64,000 bases of DNA from Dokdonella_A sp051958935 (GCF_051958935.1 NZ_JBQCFP010000127.1:48878-112877); one strand, 5' to 3'. Shown: positions 1 through 9,240, numbered from the stretch's first letter. A program made the numbers and translations. Notes: generated by a model not told the origin, from the letters alone.

Positions 1-1072
1 CCGCTCCCGGCGTGAAATCGTCGCCTTCGTTGCCGAACACGAGGTTGTGCTCGTTGGTGAATCCGCTCGCGGCAGTGGCGCCGATGACGATGCCGTGTAC
101 GGCATTGCCGGCGACCAGCGTATTGGCGAGCGTGCCGGTGAGGCTCGCGCCCGCGCCCGCGCCCGCGACGAAGCCGGTGTGGTTGCCGACGAGCGTATCG
201 CCGAACACGTCGGCATGCAGGCTGCCCGCATTCGCGCGCAGCGAGATGGCGCCGGGTTGCGGCCCCATGACGCCGACCGTGCCGGTCACGAGATTGTTGA
301 ATACGCGTGCACCCAGGGTGCCGCCCGCGCCATCCTGCACGAGCACGATGCCGCCGTTGTAGCCGGTCGCCTCGATGCGGTTGTGGCGGAGCAGCACATC
401 GGCCGCGCCGTCGCCATTGCGCACGAGGACCGCGCCCAGCGTGCTCCAGGCGCCACCGTCACCGATCGTGTTGCGCTCGATCGCACCGGTCGTCGCACCG
501 GGCAGGTCGTCGATCCCGATCGCCGCGATGTCGTCGCCCTCCAGGAAGCCGAGCCGAACGTCGTTGTCGGTGATCGCGAAATCCACCGGTCCGGTCGGCG
601 TGGCGCCGAAGGTGGTGAGGCGGATCGCGGTGCGGTTGGAGTCCAGTGCTTCGGCTTCGACGATGTTGCCGCGGATCGTGATGTCGAACGGGCCGCTGCC
701 GGCCTGATACGCCGTGATCGAACCACCGCGCACCGTCAGGCCTTCGATCACGATCGTGACCTCGGTGTTGGCGCCGAACGCGTCGATCACGTCGGTGGAC
801 GTACCCGCCTGCAGCACCGGCGTGAAGCCGTCGGCCGCGCGCAGGGTCAGGCTCTTGCCCTGGATCTCGAGCGCCGCCTCGATCGGGCCGTCGCTGGCGA
901 TCTCCACGACATCGCCCGCCGCCGCGCCGGCGATGCAGGCCTGCAGCGTCGTCGCGCACGGTGGCGATCCGGGCCAGGTCAGCGTGGCTGCGCCGGCCGG
1001 GGCGGCCGCAAGCAGTGTCGCGAGCGCGGACGACGCCAGACGGGGGATTGCGCGAAACGGACAGGGAAACAT
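1..1072 (-). CDS. Secreted parallel beta-helix protein (3' end outside window)
   Basis: Reading leftward from an ATG at 1072, the frame stays open to the window edge (357 codons), so the C-terminus is missing. Residues 1-28 form a signal peptide (basic start, Ala/Leu-rich core, AGA cleavage site). The rest has the short repeating rungs of right-handed parallel beta-helix proteins, with Asn/Gly-rich turns such as RHNRIEATGYN and NTIGDGG. It is therefore probably exported and either surface-bound or released. Two further beta-helix proteins lie at 46.8-48.9 and 54.3-55.4 kb. It is divergent from the membrane regulator that starts at 1215. No catalytic residues can be assigned, so polysaccharide lyase, adhesin or structural roles remain open. 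Confidence 0.8.
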   Translation of the reverse strand, partial: MFPCPFRAIPRLASSALATLLAAAPAGAATLTWPGSPPCATTLQACIAGAAAGDVVEIASDGPIEAALEIQGKSLTLRAADGFTPVLQAGTSTDVIDAFGANTEVTIVIEGLTVRGGSITAYQAGSGPFDITIRGNIVEAEALDSNRTAIRLTTFGATPTGPVDFAITDNDVRLGFLEGDDIAAIGIDDLPGATTGAIERNTIGDGGAWSTLGAVLVRNGDGAADVLLRHNRIEATGYNGGIVLVQDGAGGTLGARVFNNLVTGTVGVMGPQPGAISLRANAGSLHADVFGDTLVGNHTGFVAGAGAGASLTGTLANTLVAGNAVHGIVIGATAASGFTNEHNLVFGNEGDDFTPGA

Positions 1073-1201
1073 GGCGAGGCGCCTCTTGGACGAGAGCCCC
1101 GGGTAACGCCGTCGCGCGCAGGCGACGGACATCGCGCGTCGCAACGACTGCCCGGCCTCGAACGGCACCGCCCGCGCCTCGTCAGCCCGCGCCGCGCGCG
1201 T

Positions 1202-1207
1202 TAACCT
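1202..1207 (+). promoter_or_regulatory. -10 hexamer TAACCT, leaderless-type
   Basis: TAACCT fits TAnnnT and ends 7 bases before the ATG at 1215. A transcript from it would start at or next to the start codon. No Shine-Dalgarno sequence is visible before this ATG, and no clear -35 element is present. Confidence 0.4.
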
Positions 1208-1214
1208 CTGACGG

Positions 1215-3563
1215 ATGACTGCGACCGGTTTCGAATTCGGCGAGTACCGCTTCCTGCCTTCCGCGCGCGAGTTGTGGCGCGGCGCGCGCCACCTGACCTT
1301 GCCGCGCCGCACCTTCGAGTGCATCGAGCACCTGATCGTGCACCGCGATCGCGCCGTCGGCCGCGACGAACTCGTCGCGGCGGTGTTCGGCCGCTCCAAC
1401 GTTTCCGACGCACAGCTCGGCCAGATCGTGCTGCGCGCGCGCCGCGTGGTCGGCGACGACGGCAACGTGCAGCATACGATCCGCACGATCGCTGGCTACG
1501 GCTATCGCTGGGTCGCCGAGACGCGCGAGATCGAAACCGATACGGCCGGAGCGGAACCGGCTGCGATCCCGTCCGCGCCCGTGCCGCCGTCGGCGGCGCC
1601 GCGGCGAAAGGCGCGCCTCAGCTTCGCCATCGTGATCGCGGCGATCGCCGTCGTCGTGATCGCGCTCGCGTGCGTGCTGCTGCTCGCGCGCCGAGGAGCG
1701 ACGCCATCCGGAACGCACGGCGTCGCCGGTGGCGAAACGCTCGCGGTGCTGCCGATCCAGGTCGATGGACTGCGCGATGACGCGTGGGTGCGCCTCGGCG
1801 CGATGGACCTCGTCGCCGAACGCCTGCGCCAGGCCGGGCTCGCGGTGCCGCCGAGCGAGAACGTGCTCGGCCTGCTTGCCACGTCCGCGAGTGGCCGGGC
1901 CGAAGCCGGCCTGCGCAGCGCCACGGGCGCGCGCTACCTCGTGCGCGGCCGCGCGCATCACGACGCCGATGGCTGGCGCGTCGAACTCGCGGCGGAGCCC
2001 GAACACGGCATCGCGATTCCCGTCTCGTTCGCCGCACGCGAAGCGGTCGATGCCGCGCGTGGCGCGGGCGACCTGTTGCTCGCCGCACTCGGCAGGCGCA
2101 CGCCGGCGAATGCGCGCGAATCCGACGCGGCGCTCGACGAAACCCTGCAGCGCGCGCGCGCGGCGATGCTGGCCAACGAACTCGATACCGCGCGCGCGAT
2201 CCTTGGCGCGTCGCCGCAGCTCGCGGCCAGGCCCGCGCAACTTGCCTGGCGCCTCGCCCAGGTCGACCTCCGCGCGGGGCGCCTCGACCGTGCCGAGGCC
2301 GCGCTCGACCAGGTGCTCGCGCAGGCGGCGACGCAGGGCGATGCCGGGCTGCGTGCGGACGTGCTCGTCGCGCGCGGTTCGACGCGCATCCGCCGCGGTG
2401 CGTTCGACGACGGTGGTCGCGACTTCGACGCCGCGCTTGCGCTGCTCGGCGAGCGGCACGCGCTCGCGCGCGGCCAGGCGTTGCTCGGTCGCGCCAACAG
2501 CCGGGTCGCCGCGCACCGCTCCGATGAAGCACTCGCGGATTTCGGCGCCGCGCGCGTCGACCTCGAAGGCGCAGGTGACAGCCTCGGCGTCACCCGCGTC
2601 GACGCCAACCTCGGCATGCTCGAGCTCTACCGCGGCCGGCCCGCCGCCGCGCTCGATTATCTGCCTGGTGCGGCCGATCGCTTCCAGTCCTTCGGTGCGC
2701 TGCACGAGCTGCTGCTGACGCTGACCGGCATCATCGAGGCGCAACTCGCGATGCTGCAGCGGGACGAGGCGGCCGCGACGGTCGAGCGCGCGTCGGCTTT
2801 GCGCGAGCGCATCAGCGATCCCGACCAGCGCGTCGACCTGCTGCTCAACCGCGCGCAGGTGCAAAGCGGCGCGGGCGGCTACCGCGAGGCGCGCGCCGCC
2901 CTGCAGCAGGCCGCCGCGATCGCAACCTCGGGCAATCGCGTGTTGCGGGCGCGCCTGGATGCGCTCGAAGCGGACCTCGCCGCGCGCGAGCGGCGCTGGG
3001 ACGACGCCGAACGCGCGGCGGCCGGCGCCCTCGCGGACTGGCCGGCGTCCGGCGCCGATGGCGATCGCAATGCGGTCGTGCGCCTGCGCCAGCGCGCGCT
3101 GTTTGCGCTCGACCGCGCCGGCGAGGCTCAGGCGCTGCTTGATCGCGCACGCGAGGCGCCGGTGACGGCCGCCGCCGAGCCCGGTGCCGTCGACGATGCG
3201 CTCGCGATGGCCGAATGGTGCATCCACCGGCGCGACGACGGCTGTGCCGGGGCCTGGCTGCAGCACGCCGCGGCGAGCGCCGACCGGCGCGGCGTGCCGG
3301 CCGAGATCGTCGCGGTCGCCGCGGTGCAGGGCCCGTTTTTGCTCGACGCCGGCGAGCGCGATGCCGCGGTCGCGGTGATCGGCCGCGTCGCGCCGTGGGC
3401 GGCGCGCGATTTCGACAGCGCATTGCTGCAACTGCGCCTGTTCCGCAGGCTCGGGCCGCGCGAGGCGTGGTTCAACGCGCTGCGCCAGGCGCAGGCGCTC
3501 GCCGGTGAACGCGAGATCGCACCGGCGCTGCTGGCGCCGCCGGACACTCCTGCCACGCGATGA
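1215..3563 (+). CDS. CadC-like winged-helix membrane regulator with TPR-type periplasmic region
   Basis: The 782-residue protein has an OmpR-type winged-helix DNA-binding domain at residues 5-100 (ending IAGYGYRWV), a Pro/Ala linker, one membrane span at about 136-158, and a long Ala/Arg-rich helical region that reads as degenerate TPR repeats. This is the ToxR/CadC layout, in which a cytoplasmic DNA-binding head is tied to a periplasmic or solenoid sensor and no phosphorelay is needed. The target genes are unknown. The divergent beta-helix gene and the secreted protein just downstream are the nearest candidates. The ATG has no ribosome binding site but has a -10 hexamer 7 bases upstream. Confidence 0.8.
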   Translation: MTATGFEFGEYRFLPSARELWRGARHLTLPRRTFECIEHLIVHRDRAVGRDELVAAVFGRSNVSDAQLGQIVLRARRVVGDDGNVQHTIRTIAGYGYRWVAETREIETDTAGAEPAAIPSAPVPPSAAPRRKARLSFAIVIAAIAVVVIALACVLLLARRGATPSGTHGVAGGETLAVLPIQVDGLRDDAWVRLGAMDLVAERLRQAGLAVPPSENVLGLLATSASGRAEAGLRSATGARYLVRGRAHHDADGWRVELAAEPEHGIAIPVSFAAREAVDAARGAGDLLLAALGRRTPANARESDAALDETLQRARAAMLANELDTARAILGASPQLAARPAQLAWRLAQVDLRAGRLDRAEAALDQVLAQAATQGDAGLRADVLVARGSTRIRRGAFDDGGRDFDAALALLGERHALARGQALLGRANSRVAAHRSDEALADFGAARVDLEGAGDSLGVTRVDANLGMLELYRGRPAAALDYLPGAADRFQSFGALHELLLTLTGIIEAQLAMLQRDEAAATVERASALRERISDPDQRVDLLLNRAQVQSGAGGYREARAALQQAAAIATSGNRVLRARLDALEADLAARERRWDDAERAAAGALADWPASGADGDRNAVVRLRQRALFALDRAGEAQALLDRAREAPVTAAAEPGAVDDALAMAEWCIHRRDDGCAGAWLQHAAASADRRGVPAEIVAVAAVQGPFLLDAGERDAAVAVIGRVAPWAARDFDSALLQLRLFRRLGPREAWFNALRQAQALAGEREIAPALLAPPDTPATR

Positions 3564-3678
3564 ATGCGTTGCTCATGTCGCGCGGACGGGCTCGTCACGC
3601 GCTTGGAACGCGCTTGGAGTGACCGCGCATCGGGGCGCACGGAAGCTCGGGTCCACCATCGACTGCCGGAGCCGTTCC

Positions 3679-4875
3679 ATGATCGCGTCACCGCCGCCCG
3701 TCCGCCCGTTCCTGCGTCCGCTCTGCGCGGCGCTGCTGCTGTGCAGCGCGTCCGCCATGGCCGATTCGGTCACGCTTGCCGAACTGCCCGCGCCCGATGG
3801 CTACGCGGTCACCGGCGCGACCAACATCGCGGCCGATGGCACGGTCATCGGCGTCGCCTATCCCGACGGCCTCGTCGTGCGCTGGCAGCCGGGTGCCGCG
3901 CCGGAGGTGCTCGGTGGCGGCCTCACGTTCACGCTCGACAATGTCACGCCGCTCATGTCGAAGTACGGCGACGTGATCGCGACCACCGGCTATTTCGACG
4001 AGGGCGGCGAGGCGCCCGTGGCCGCGCCGGAACTGTGGACCGGCGGCACCGACTGGGCGCGCATCACGGGCGCGAGCGCCGAGCTCGGCAGCGCGTCGGT
4101 GTTCGGCATCTCCTCCGACGGCCACGTGCTGACCGGAGCCGCCGAGCCGGCCGTGCCGCCGGCGGAAGGTCCGTGGCCCCAGCTGCCATGGATGTGGACC
4201 GCGGCGGGCGGCCAAGTGCGGCTCGCGCTGCCGGCCGACGCGTTCAGCGCGCAGGCATGGGCCGCATCGAACGACGGTCACGTCGTCGCCGGCTTCGGCC
4301 AGACCTCGTCGGGCGATTTCACCCGCTACGCGATGCGCTGGGACGACGGCGTGCCGAGCTGGATCACGGACGCGGAAGGCCAGCGCGTCGGCCAGGTGAT
4401 CGGTTGCAACAGCGACTGCTCGGTCATCGTCGGTGCCGGCGTCGAAAACGGCATGGGCGACCCGCGTGCGTGGCGCTGGCGCGCGGGCACGGGCATCGAG
4501 TACCTCGACCTGCCCGAGGGCGCGCAGGCCGGCGCGGTGACCTACGCGTTCGAATCGAGCGAGGACGGCAACGTCGTCGTCGGCAGCTATGTCGTGTTCG
4601 ATCCGAATCTGGGTCCGACCAACCACGGCTTCTACTGGACCGCCGCCGACGGCCCGCACGACATCACCGCCTTCCTCGCCGACTGGGGCATCGAGTTCGG
4701 CGCCGCCGACTGGGTCGACCTGCTGGTCGTCGGCGTTACCCCGGACGGGCGCACCCTGCTGCTCAACGGCCTCGACGCCGAATACCAGCGACGGCGCGCG
4801 GTCGTGCAGGTCGAGCAGGACGACTGGATCTTCGCGGACGGCTTCGACGGCTTCGGTCCGCTGCGCGTGCATTGA
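3679..4875 (+). CDS. Secreted HAF-repeat-like protein with C-terminal IFADGFD motif
   Basis: The start was set at ATG 3679 because it opens directly into a signal peptide (residues 1-27, ending ASAMA|DS) and avoids overlap with the upstream gene. That gives 398 residues. The mature protein contains repeats of the form SxDGxVxxG (ISSDGHVLTGAA, SNDGHVVAGFG, SSEDGNVVVGSY), typical of the HAF family of extracellular repeats and probably folding as a beta-propeller. The C-terminus carries IFADGFD at residues 384-390, a motif also found in three other exported proteins in this window. No enzymatic residues are recognised. Confidence 0.75.
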   Translation: MIASPPPVRPFLRPLCAALLLCSASAMADSVTLAELPAPDGYAVTGATNIAADGTVIGVAYPDGLVVRWQPGAAPEVLGGGLTFTLDNVTPLMSKYGDVIATTGYFDEGGEAPVAAPELWTGGTDWARITGASAELGSASVFGISSDGHVLTGAAEPAVPPAEGPWPQLPWMWTAAGGQVRLALPADAFSAQAWAASNDGHVVAGFGQTSSGDFTRYAMRWDDGVPSWITDAEGQRVGQVIGCNSDCSVIVGAGVENGMGDPRAWRWRAGTGIEYLDLPEGAQAGAVTYAFESSEDGNVVVGSYVVFDPNLGPTNHGFYWTAADGPHDITAFLADWGIEFGAADWVDLLVVGVTPDGRTLLLNGLDAEYQRRRAVVQVEQDDWIFADGFDGFGPLRVH

Positions 4876-4892
4876 ACGCGCGCGGCGCCCGC

Positions 4893-7064
4893 TCAATAGA
4901 GATCGACCGGGTCGACGTCGATCGACCAGCGCACGCGGCGCTCGTCCGGCAGCGCGCGCACCGCATCTAGCCACGGCGGCAGGAATGCCTGCAACGCCGT
5001 GCGCTCGCCGGCTTCGGCGAGAACCTGCGCGCGCCACGCGCCGGCACGGCGCGGCATCGGCGCGGCGAGCGGCCCATGCAGGGTCACGCCGGCCGCGCGT
5101 GGCGCGGCCGCAGCGGCCGCGCGCAGGAAGCGGTCGAGCAGGTCCTGCTGCGGCGCCTCCGCGCGCAGCAGCGCGAACTGCACGTACGGCGGCAGGCCGG
5201 CGTCGCGACGCTCGTCGAGCAGGCGCGCGGCGAGCGCGCGATAGCCGCCGTTGAGCAGGACCTCGAGCAGCGGATGCGCGGGGTCGTGTGTCTGCAGGAT
5301 CACCGTGCCGGGACGATCGGCGCGCCCGGCGCGCCCGGCGACCTGCACGACCAGCTGGCCGAGGCGCTCGCCGGAGCGGAAGTCGACGCTGTAGAGCCCT
5401 TCGTCGACGCCGACCACGACGACCAGCGTGAGATGCGGCAGGTCGTGGCCCTTGGCGAGCATCTGCGTTCCCACGAGGATGCGCGCGCCCGCTTCCGGCA
5501 GGCTGTCGAGCAGCGCGTCGCGCAGGCGCCGCCCGCGCGTCGTGTCGCGGTCGACGCGCACCACCGGCACGTCCGGGAACTGCGCGCCGAGCGCATCCTC
5601 GAGTCGCTCGGTGCCTTCGCCGAGCGCATGGAGTGCGAGCCCGGCGCACGACGGGCACGCATTCGGCACGCGCTCCTCGTGGCCGCAGTGATGGCAGCGC
5701 AGGCGGTGTTCGCGCTTGTGCAGGGTGAGCGCGCGCTCGCAGTCGGGGCAGCGCGCGCTCCAGCCGCAGTCGTGGCAGAGCAGCACCGGCGCATAGCCGC
5801 GCCGGTTGCGGAACACGAGCACCTGTTCGCCGCGCGCGAGGCAGGCGCCGATCGCCTCGAGCGCAGGTTGCGCGAGGCCGTGCTGCAGGCGTTGCCGGCG
5901 CAAGTCGATCACGCGCAGCGCCGGCGGCCGCGCGTTGCCGGCGCGCTCGTCCAGGCGCAGCTGCCGGTAGCGTTGCGCATCGGCGTTGGCGAGGCTTTCC
6001 AGCGACGGCGTCGCCGAGCCGAGCACGACCGGGATGCCGAGTGCCTTGCCGCGCACGAGCGCGAGATCGCGCGCGTGGTAGCGAAAGCCTTCCTGCTGCT
6101 TGTACGACGCGTCGTGCTCCTCGTCGACGACGATGACGCCGGGCCGCGCGAGCGGAACGAGCACGGCCGAACGCGTGCCGAGCACGAGCGGCGCCTCGCC
6201 GCGCGCGGCGGCGAGCCAGGCGCGTGCGCGCTCGACCTCACCGAGGCCGGAGTGCAGGGCGGCGACTTCGACACCGAGGCGTTCGCGGAAACGACGCAGC
6301 GCCTGCGGCGTCAGCGCGATTTCCGGCACGAGCACGAGCGCCTGGCGGCCACGCGCGAGGCAGTCGCGGATGATCTCGAGGTACACCTCGGTCTTGCCGC
6401 TGCCGGTGACGCCGTCGAGCAGGAACGGAGCGAACCCGCCGGCGGCGCGAATCACTCCCTGCGCGGCCGCGCGTTGCGCTTCGTTGAGCGGCGGACCTGC
6501 GACACCCGGGGCGGCGCGGGCCGGTGCCATGAGGCGGCACGCCACGATCCAGCCGCGCGCGAGCGCGTTGCGCCGCGCGGCGGCACCGGCGAGTGCATCG
6601 AGCCTGACGGTCGCGAGCGCGCCCGCCGCGAGCGCCTCGAGCAGCGCGGCGACGCGCGTGCCGCGGCGCGCGACGCCGCCCGCGAGCGCGTCCCGGCCGG
6701 CGGGCGTGAGCTCGGCCGCGGCGATACCCGCCGCCGGCAGGGCGCGCGCGCTGCGCAGGCTCGTCGGCAGCGCCGCGAACAGTACTTCGCCGAGAGGGTG
6801 CTGGTAGTAACGCGCGGCCCAGCGCAGGGTCGCGAGCAGCTCGCCGCCGAGCAGCGGCTCCTCGTCGAGCACGTCGCCTGCGACCTTGAGGCGCGCATCG
6901 TCGAGCGTGGAGGCGTCGACGCGCTCGGCGACGATGCCGACCCGCTCGCGCCGGCCGAACGGTACGCACACGCGGCTGCCGACCGGCGCCACCGTGGCGC
7001 CTTCCCGGTAATCGAACAGCGTGTGCAACGGCACGGGCAGGGCGACGCGCAGGATCGAAGTCAT
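4893..7064 (-). CDS. priA: Primosomal protein N' (replication restart helicase PriA)
   Basis: This superfamily 2 3'-5' DNA helicase recognises stalled forks and loads the replisome. The 723-residue product matches the family length. The Walker A motif GVTGSGKT is at residues 218-225 and the DEEHD box at 314-318. A zinc-binding CxxC array (CHDC, CPDC, CHHC, CPSC) starts near residue 430 and lies within the helicase core. ATG 7064 was chosen because MTSILRVALPVPL matches the usual N-terminus; an in-frame extension further upstream is Arg-rich and unlikely to be real. It is convergent with the HAF-repeat gene, 17 bases away. Its upstream region contains perfect DnaA boxes. Confidence 0.95.
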   Translation of the reverse strand: MTSILRVALPVPLHTLFDYREGATVAPVGSRVCVPFGRRERVGIVAERVDASTLDDARLKVAGDVLDEEPLLGGELLATLRWAARYYQHPLGEVLFAALPTSLRSARALPAAGIAAAELTPAGRDALAGGVARRGTRVAALLEALAAGALATVRLDALAGAAARRNALARGWIVACRLMAPARAAPGVAGPPLNEAQRAAAQGVIRAAGGFAPFLLDGVTGSGKTEVYLEIIRDCLARGRQALVLVPEIALTPQALRRFRERLGVEVAALHSGLGEVERARAWLAAARGEAPLVLGTRSAVLVPLARPGVIVVDEEHDASYKQQEGFRYHARDLALVRGKALGIPVVLGSATPSLESLANADAQRYRQLRLDERAGNARPPALRVIDLRRQRLQHGLAQPALEAIGACLARGEQVLVFRNRRGYAPVLLCHDCGWSARCPDCERALTLHKREHRLRCHHCGHEERVPNACPSCAGLALHALGEGTERLEDALGAQFPDVPVVRVDRDTTRGRRLRDALLDSLPEAGARILVGTQMLAKGHDLPHLTLVVVVGVDEGLYSVDFRSGERLGQLVVQVAGRAGRADRPGTVILQTHDPAHPLLEVLLNGGYRALAARLLDERRDAGLPPYVQFALLRAEAPQQDLLDRFLRAAAAAAPRAAGVTLHGPLAAPMPRRAGAWRAQVLAEAGERTALQAFLPPWLDAVRALPDERRVRWSIDVDPVDLY

Positions 7065-7533
7065 GGCCGGTGGAAGGCGGAAAACCCGCGCAGGATGCAG
7101 TGTAGTCCGGGCGAGCGCAGCATGCCGGCCCGCTTGCCGTCGGTTTCTCACGTAACTATCAGAAAAACACCCTAAGTCACCACGGCAGCGGGGAAAACCC
7201 GCTTATCCACAACCTATGTGGATAACTCTGTGGATCACTGCGCCGCGAGCCCTGTGCGAGGCGCGAAACCAAGCCGTGCGATACGGGTTGGTGAAAGTTT
7301 AATCAATCTGTAATGCGCCTTTGCATTCAATGCGTTACGCGCGCCTGCCGGTTCCGCTGCGGGATTCGTGCGTGCTTGTGCAGCATCCCGACGCCGCTCG
7401 CGCACGGCTGTGTACAACCGCTTGACACCGGAGCGCGCTGTCGTTCCTCGAATGCCGCGGCGAACGCGCCGTCAACGGATCCGCTGCGCGTGCGTTGGAG
7501 GGTCACGAAAGCCCCCGGAAAGGCCGCCGCACG
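7065..7533. other. 469-base intergenic region with DnaA boxes and an AT-rich patch
   Basis: No credible gene is seen here between priA and the sigma-factor operon, which are divergently transcribed. Bases 7203-7237 contain DnaA boxes. Bases about 7284-7330 are clearly AT-richer than the surroundings (GAAAGTTTAATCAATCTGTA). TTGGTG, 17 bases, then TAATGC in this patch is a weak promoter candidate for the plus strand. Confidence 0.6.
7203..7237. promoter_or_regulatory. DnaA box cluster
   Basis: TTATCCACA at 7203-7211 is the consensus DnaA box. TGTGGATAA at 7217-7225 is its perfect inverse, 5 bases away. A third copy on the minus strand at 7229-7237 (TGTGGATCA) has one mismatch. The cluster lies 139-173 bases upstream of priA. 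It could regulate priA or act as a DnaA-titration site. dnaA, dnaN, gidA and rpmH are not in the window, so it is not a typical oriC locus. Confidence 0.75.
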
Positions 7534-8127
7534 ATGCTTCCTGCTTCCCTGATGGCGATTCCCGACGAGCGCATGACCGACGACGCCGGGCAGCTCGAGG
7601 ATTCGCGCGCGATCGAACGTTTCCTGCGCTCGGTCGAGCGGCGCGCGCTGCGCATGGCGGAACTCGCCACGCGCCAGCGCGAGGAGGCGATCGACCTCGT
7701 GCAGGACGCGATGTTCGGCTTCGTGCGCAGCTACGGCGCACGCGACGCCGCGGAATGGCCGCCCCTGTTCTGGCGCGTGCTCGACAGTCGCATCCATGAC
7801 TGGCATCGGCGCCAGCGTGTGCGCGGGCGCTGGTTCACCTGGCTCGACCGGCGCGAGGAGGACGGCGATGATCCGCTCGCGGCCGTGCCGGATGCGCGCG
7901 AGCCTGGCCCGCTCGCCCGTCTGGCCGACGGCGAGGCGGCGCTCGCCCTAGCCGCCGCGTTGCAGGCGTTGCCGTTGCGCCAGCGCCAGGCGTTCCTGCT
8001 GCGCCTGTGGGAGGGGCTCGACGTCGCCGCCACCGCGAGCGCGATGCGCTGCAGCGAAGGCAGCGTCAAGACCCATCTGTCGCGCGCACTCGCCAACCTG
8101 CGCAACCGCCTGGAGCCGCACCGATGA
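7534..8127 (+). CDS. Sigma-70 family (ECF-type) RNA polymerase sigma factor
   Basis: The 197-residue protein has a region-2 core (EEAIDLVQDAMFGFV, with a DWHRR segment further on) and a region-4 helix-turn-helix (LPLRQRQAFLLRLWEGL through SEGSVKTHLSRAL). It should redirect RNA polymerase to a small regulon. ATG 7534 is preceded by GGAAAGG with 10-base spacing; ATGs at 7552 and 7573 are alternatives. The TGA overlaps the ATG of the next gene (ATGA), indicating translational coupling to a small membrane protein that may be its anti-sigma factor. Confidence 0.88.
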   Translation: MLPASLMAIPDERMTDDAGQLEDSRAIERFLRSVERRALRMAELATRQREEAIDLVQDAMFGFVRSYGARDAAEWPPLFWRVLDSRIHDWHRRQRVRGRWFTWLDRREEDGDDPLAAVPDAREPGPLARLADGEAALALAAALQALPLRQRQAFLLRLWEGLDVAATASAMRCSEGSVKTHLSRALANLRNRLEPHR

Positions 8128-8492
8128 ACACACCGCCGCGCGACCCTTGGCTCGAGCGCTCGCTCGCCTTGCTCGACCAATCGGCCGAGTCGCTCGATGC
8201 GGCGACGCTGTCGCGTCTCAACCGTGCGCGCCACGCCGCGCTCGCGCAGCCGCATCGGCGCCACTGGCGCGTCGGTCTCGCGCTCGCCATCACGGGCGCG
8301 CTCGTACTCGCGCTCGGCGTCGGCCATCGCCGCGGCTCCGCGCCCGCACCGCAGCTGCCAGCGGAGCATGCCTCCGTGTCCGCTGGCGGTACGCTGGACG
8401 TGCTGGCCGCCGACGACGACAGTCTCGAACTCACCGAGGATCTGGACTTCTATGCCTGGCTCGATGCCCAGCAACACGACGTCGACGGCTGA
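8124..8492 (+). CDS. Small single-span membrane protein, candidate anti-sigma factor
   Basis: The 122-residue protein starts in the ATGA overlap with the sigma gene. It has a soluble N-terminal segment of about 45 residues, one membrane span near residues 48-66 (VGLALAITGALVLALGV), and an acidic periplasmic tail (ADDDSLELTEDLDFYAWLD). Position, size and topology fit proteins found between a sigma factor and a DUF3106 protein in Xanthomonadales (DUF3619-like). An anti-sigma role is inferred from context only; no zinc-binding anti-sigma motif is seen. Confidence 0.7.
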   Translation: MNTPPRDPWLERSLALLDQSAESLDAATLSRLNRARHAALAQPHRRHWRVGLALAITGALVLALGVGHRRGSAPAPQLPAEHASVSAGGTLDVLAADDDSLELTEDLDFYAWLDAQQHDVDG

Positions 8493-9198
8493 CGCGCGCC
8501 CGCTGCTGCGCCTGCTGCTCGCCGCGGTGCTCGCGTGCGGCAGCGTGAGCGCCGCCGAGCCGCCCGCGACGGTGCCGGCGGAGCCGGCGCGCACCGAGTG
8601 GTCGCAGCTCGACGCCACCGAGCAGCGCGTGCTCGCGCCGATGCAGGCGCAGTGGACCGCGCTGGCGCCACGCTCGCAGCAGCGTCTGCGCGACGTTGCC
8701 GCGCGCTGGCAGGCGGCTACGGCGCTCCGGCGCGCGGTGATCGAGCGGCGCATCGCGCGGTGGGCGTCGCTCACGCCCGAGCAGCGCAGCGATCTCGCCG
8801 AGCGCTACGAAAAATTCAAACGACTGCCGCCCGACCAGCAGCAGGAGCTGCGCGAGGCGTTTCGCCGCTTCCGCGCGCTGCCGCCGGAACGGCGTGCCGC
8901 GCTGCGCGAGCGCTACGAGGCGATGTCGCCGGCCGAGCGGAGTGCCTTCGTCGCCGGCGCGCAGGCCGAACGCCGCGCCGATGGCTGGCGCCGCCTGCTC
9001 GCCGACGTGCCGCCCGCACAGCGCCCGGCACTGCGCGCGATGTGGCAGTCGCTCACGCTCGACCAGCGCCATACCTTGCGGCGCCATGCGCAGTCGCTGT
9101 CGGTCGACGCGCGCGCCGACTTGCGCCGGCGCCTGCTCGCGATGACCCCGGCGCAACGCAGCGACTTCATCGCGGCGCTGCCGTCGTCACCGCCGTAA
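8464..9198 (+). CDS. DUF3106 family exported protein
   Basis: The protein has a signal peptide (LLRLLLAAVLACGSVSA|AE) followed by repeated helical units of the type LTPEQRxxLxxRYxxxxxLPPxxRxxLR, characteristic of DUF3106. The ATG at 8464 gives 244 residues and overlaps the upstream gene by 29 bases; an ATG at 8452 is equally possible. It is the third gene of the sigma-factor operon and could be a periplasmic sensor partner. The repeated PEQR units resemble those of CpxP/Spy-like periplasmic helical proteins, but this is only analogy. The TAA stop is the first triplet of an intergenic repeat. Confidence 0.75.
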   Translation: MPSNTTSTADARPLLRLLLAAVLACGSVSAAEPPATVPAEPARTEWSQLDATEQRVLAPMQAQWTALAPRSQQRLRDVAARWQAATALRRAVIERRIARWASLTPEQRSDLAERYEKFKRLPPDQQQELREAFRRFRALPPERRAALRERYEAMSPAERSAFVAGAQAERRADGWRRLLADVPPAQRPALRAMWQSLTLDQRHTLRRHAQSLSVDARADLRRRLLAMTPAQRSDFIAALPSSPP

Positions 9199-9240
9199 GG
9201 CGGGACGCAGGCGGGGCACACGACCGCGCGTCCCACCGCG
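9194..9240. repeat. Intergenic repeat, GGGACGCAG...TCCCACCG type (copy 1)
   Basis: The block starts GTAAGGCGGGACGCAG and ends GTCCCACCGCG. It shares GGGACGCAG, GGCACAC and TCCCACCG in the same order with 60101-60169. Its left end contains the TAA stop codon of the DUF3106 gene. Confidence 0.55.

Noticed and set aside
7203..7330. Chromosomal origin oriC
   Set aside because: DnaA boxes and an AT-rich patch are present, but only three boxes are seen and none of dnaA, dnaN, rpmH, gidA or parAB is nearby.
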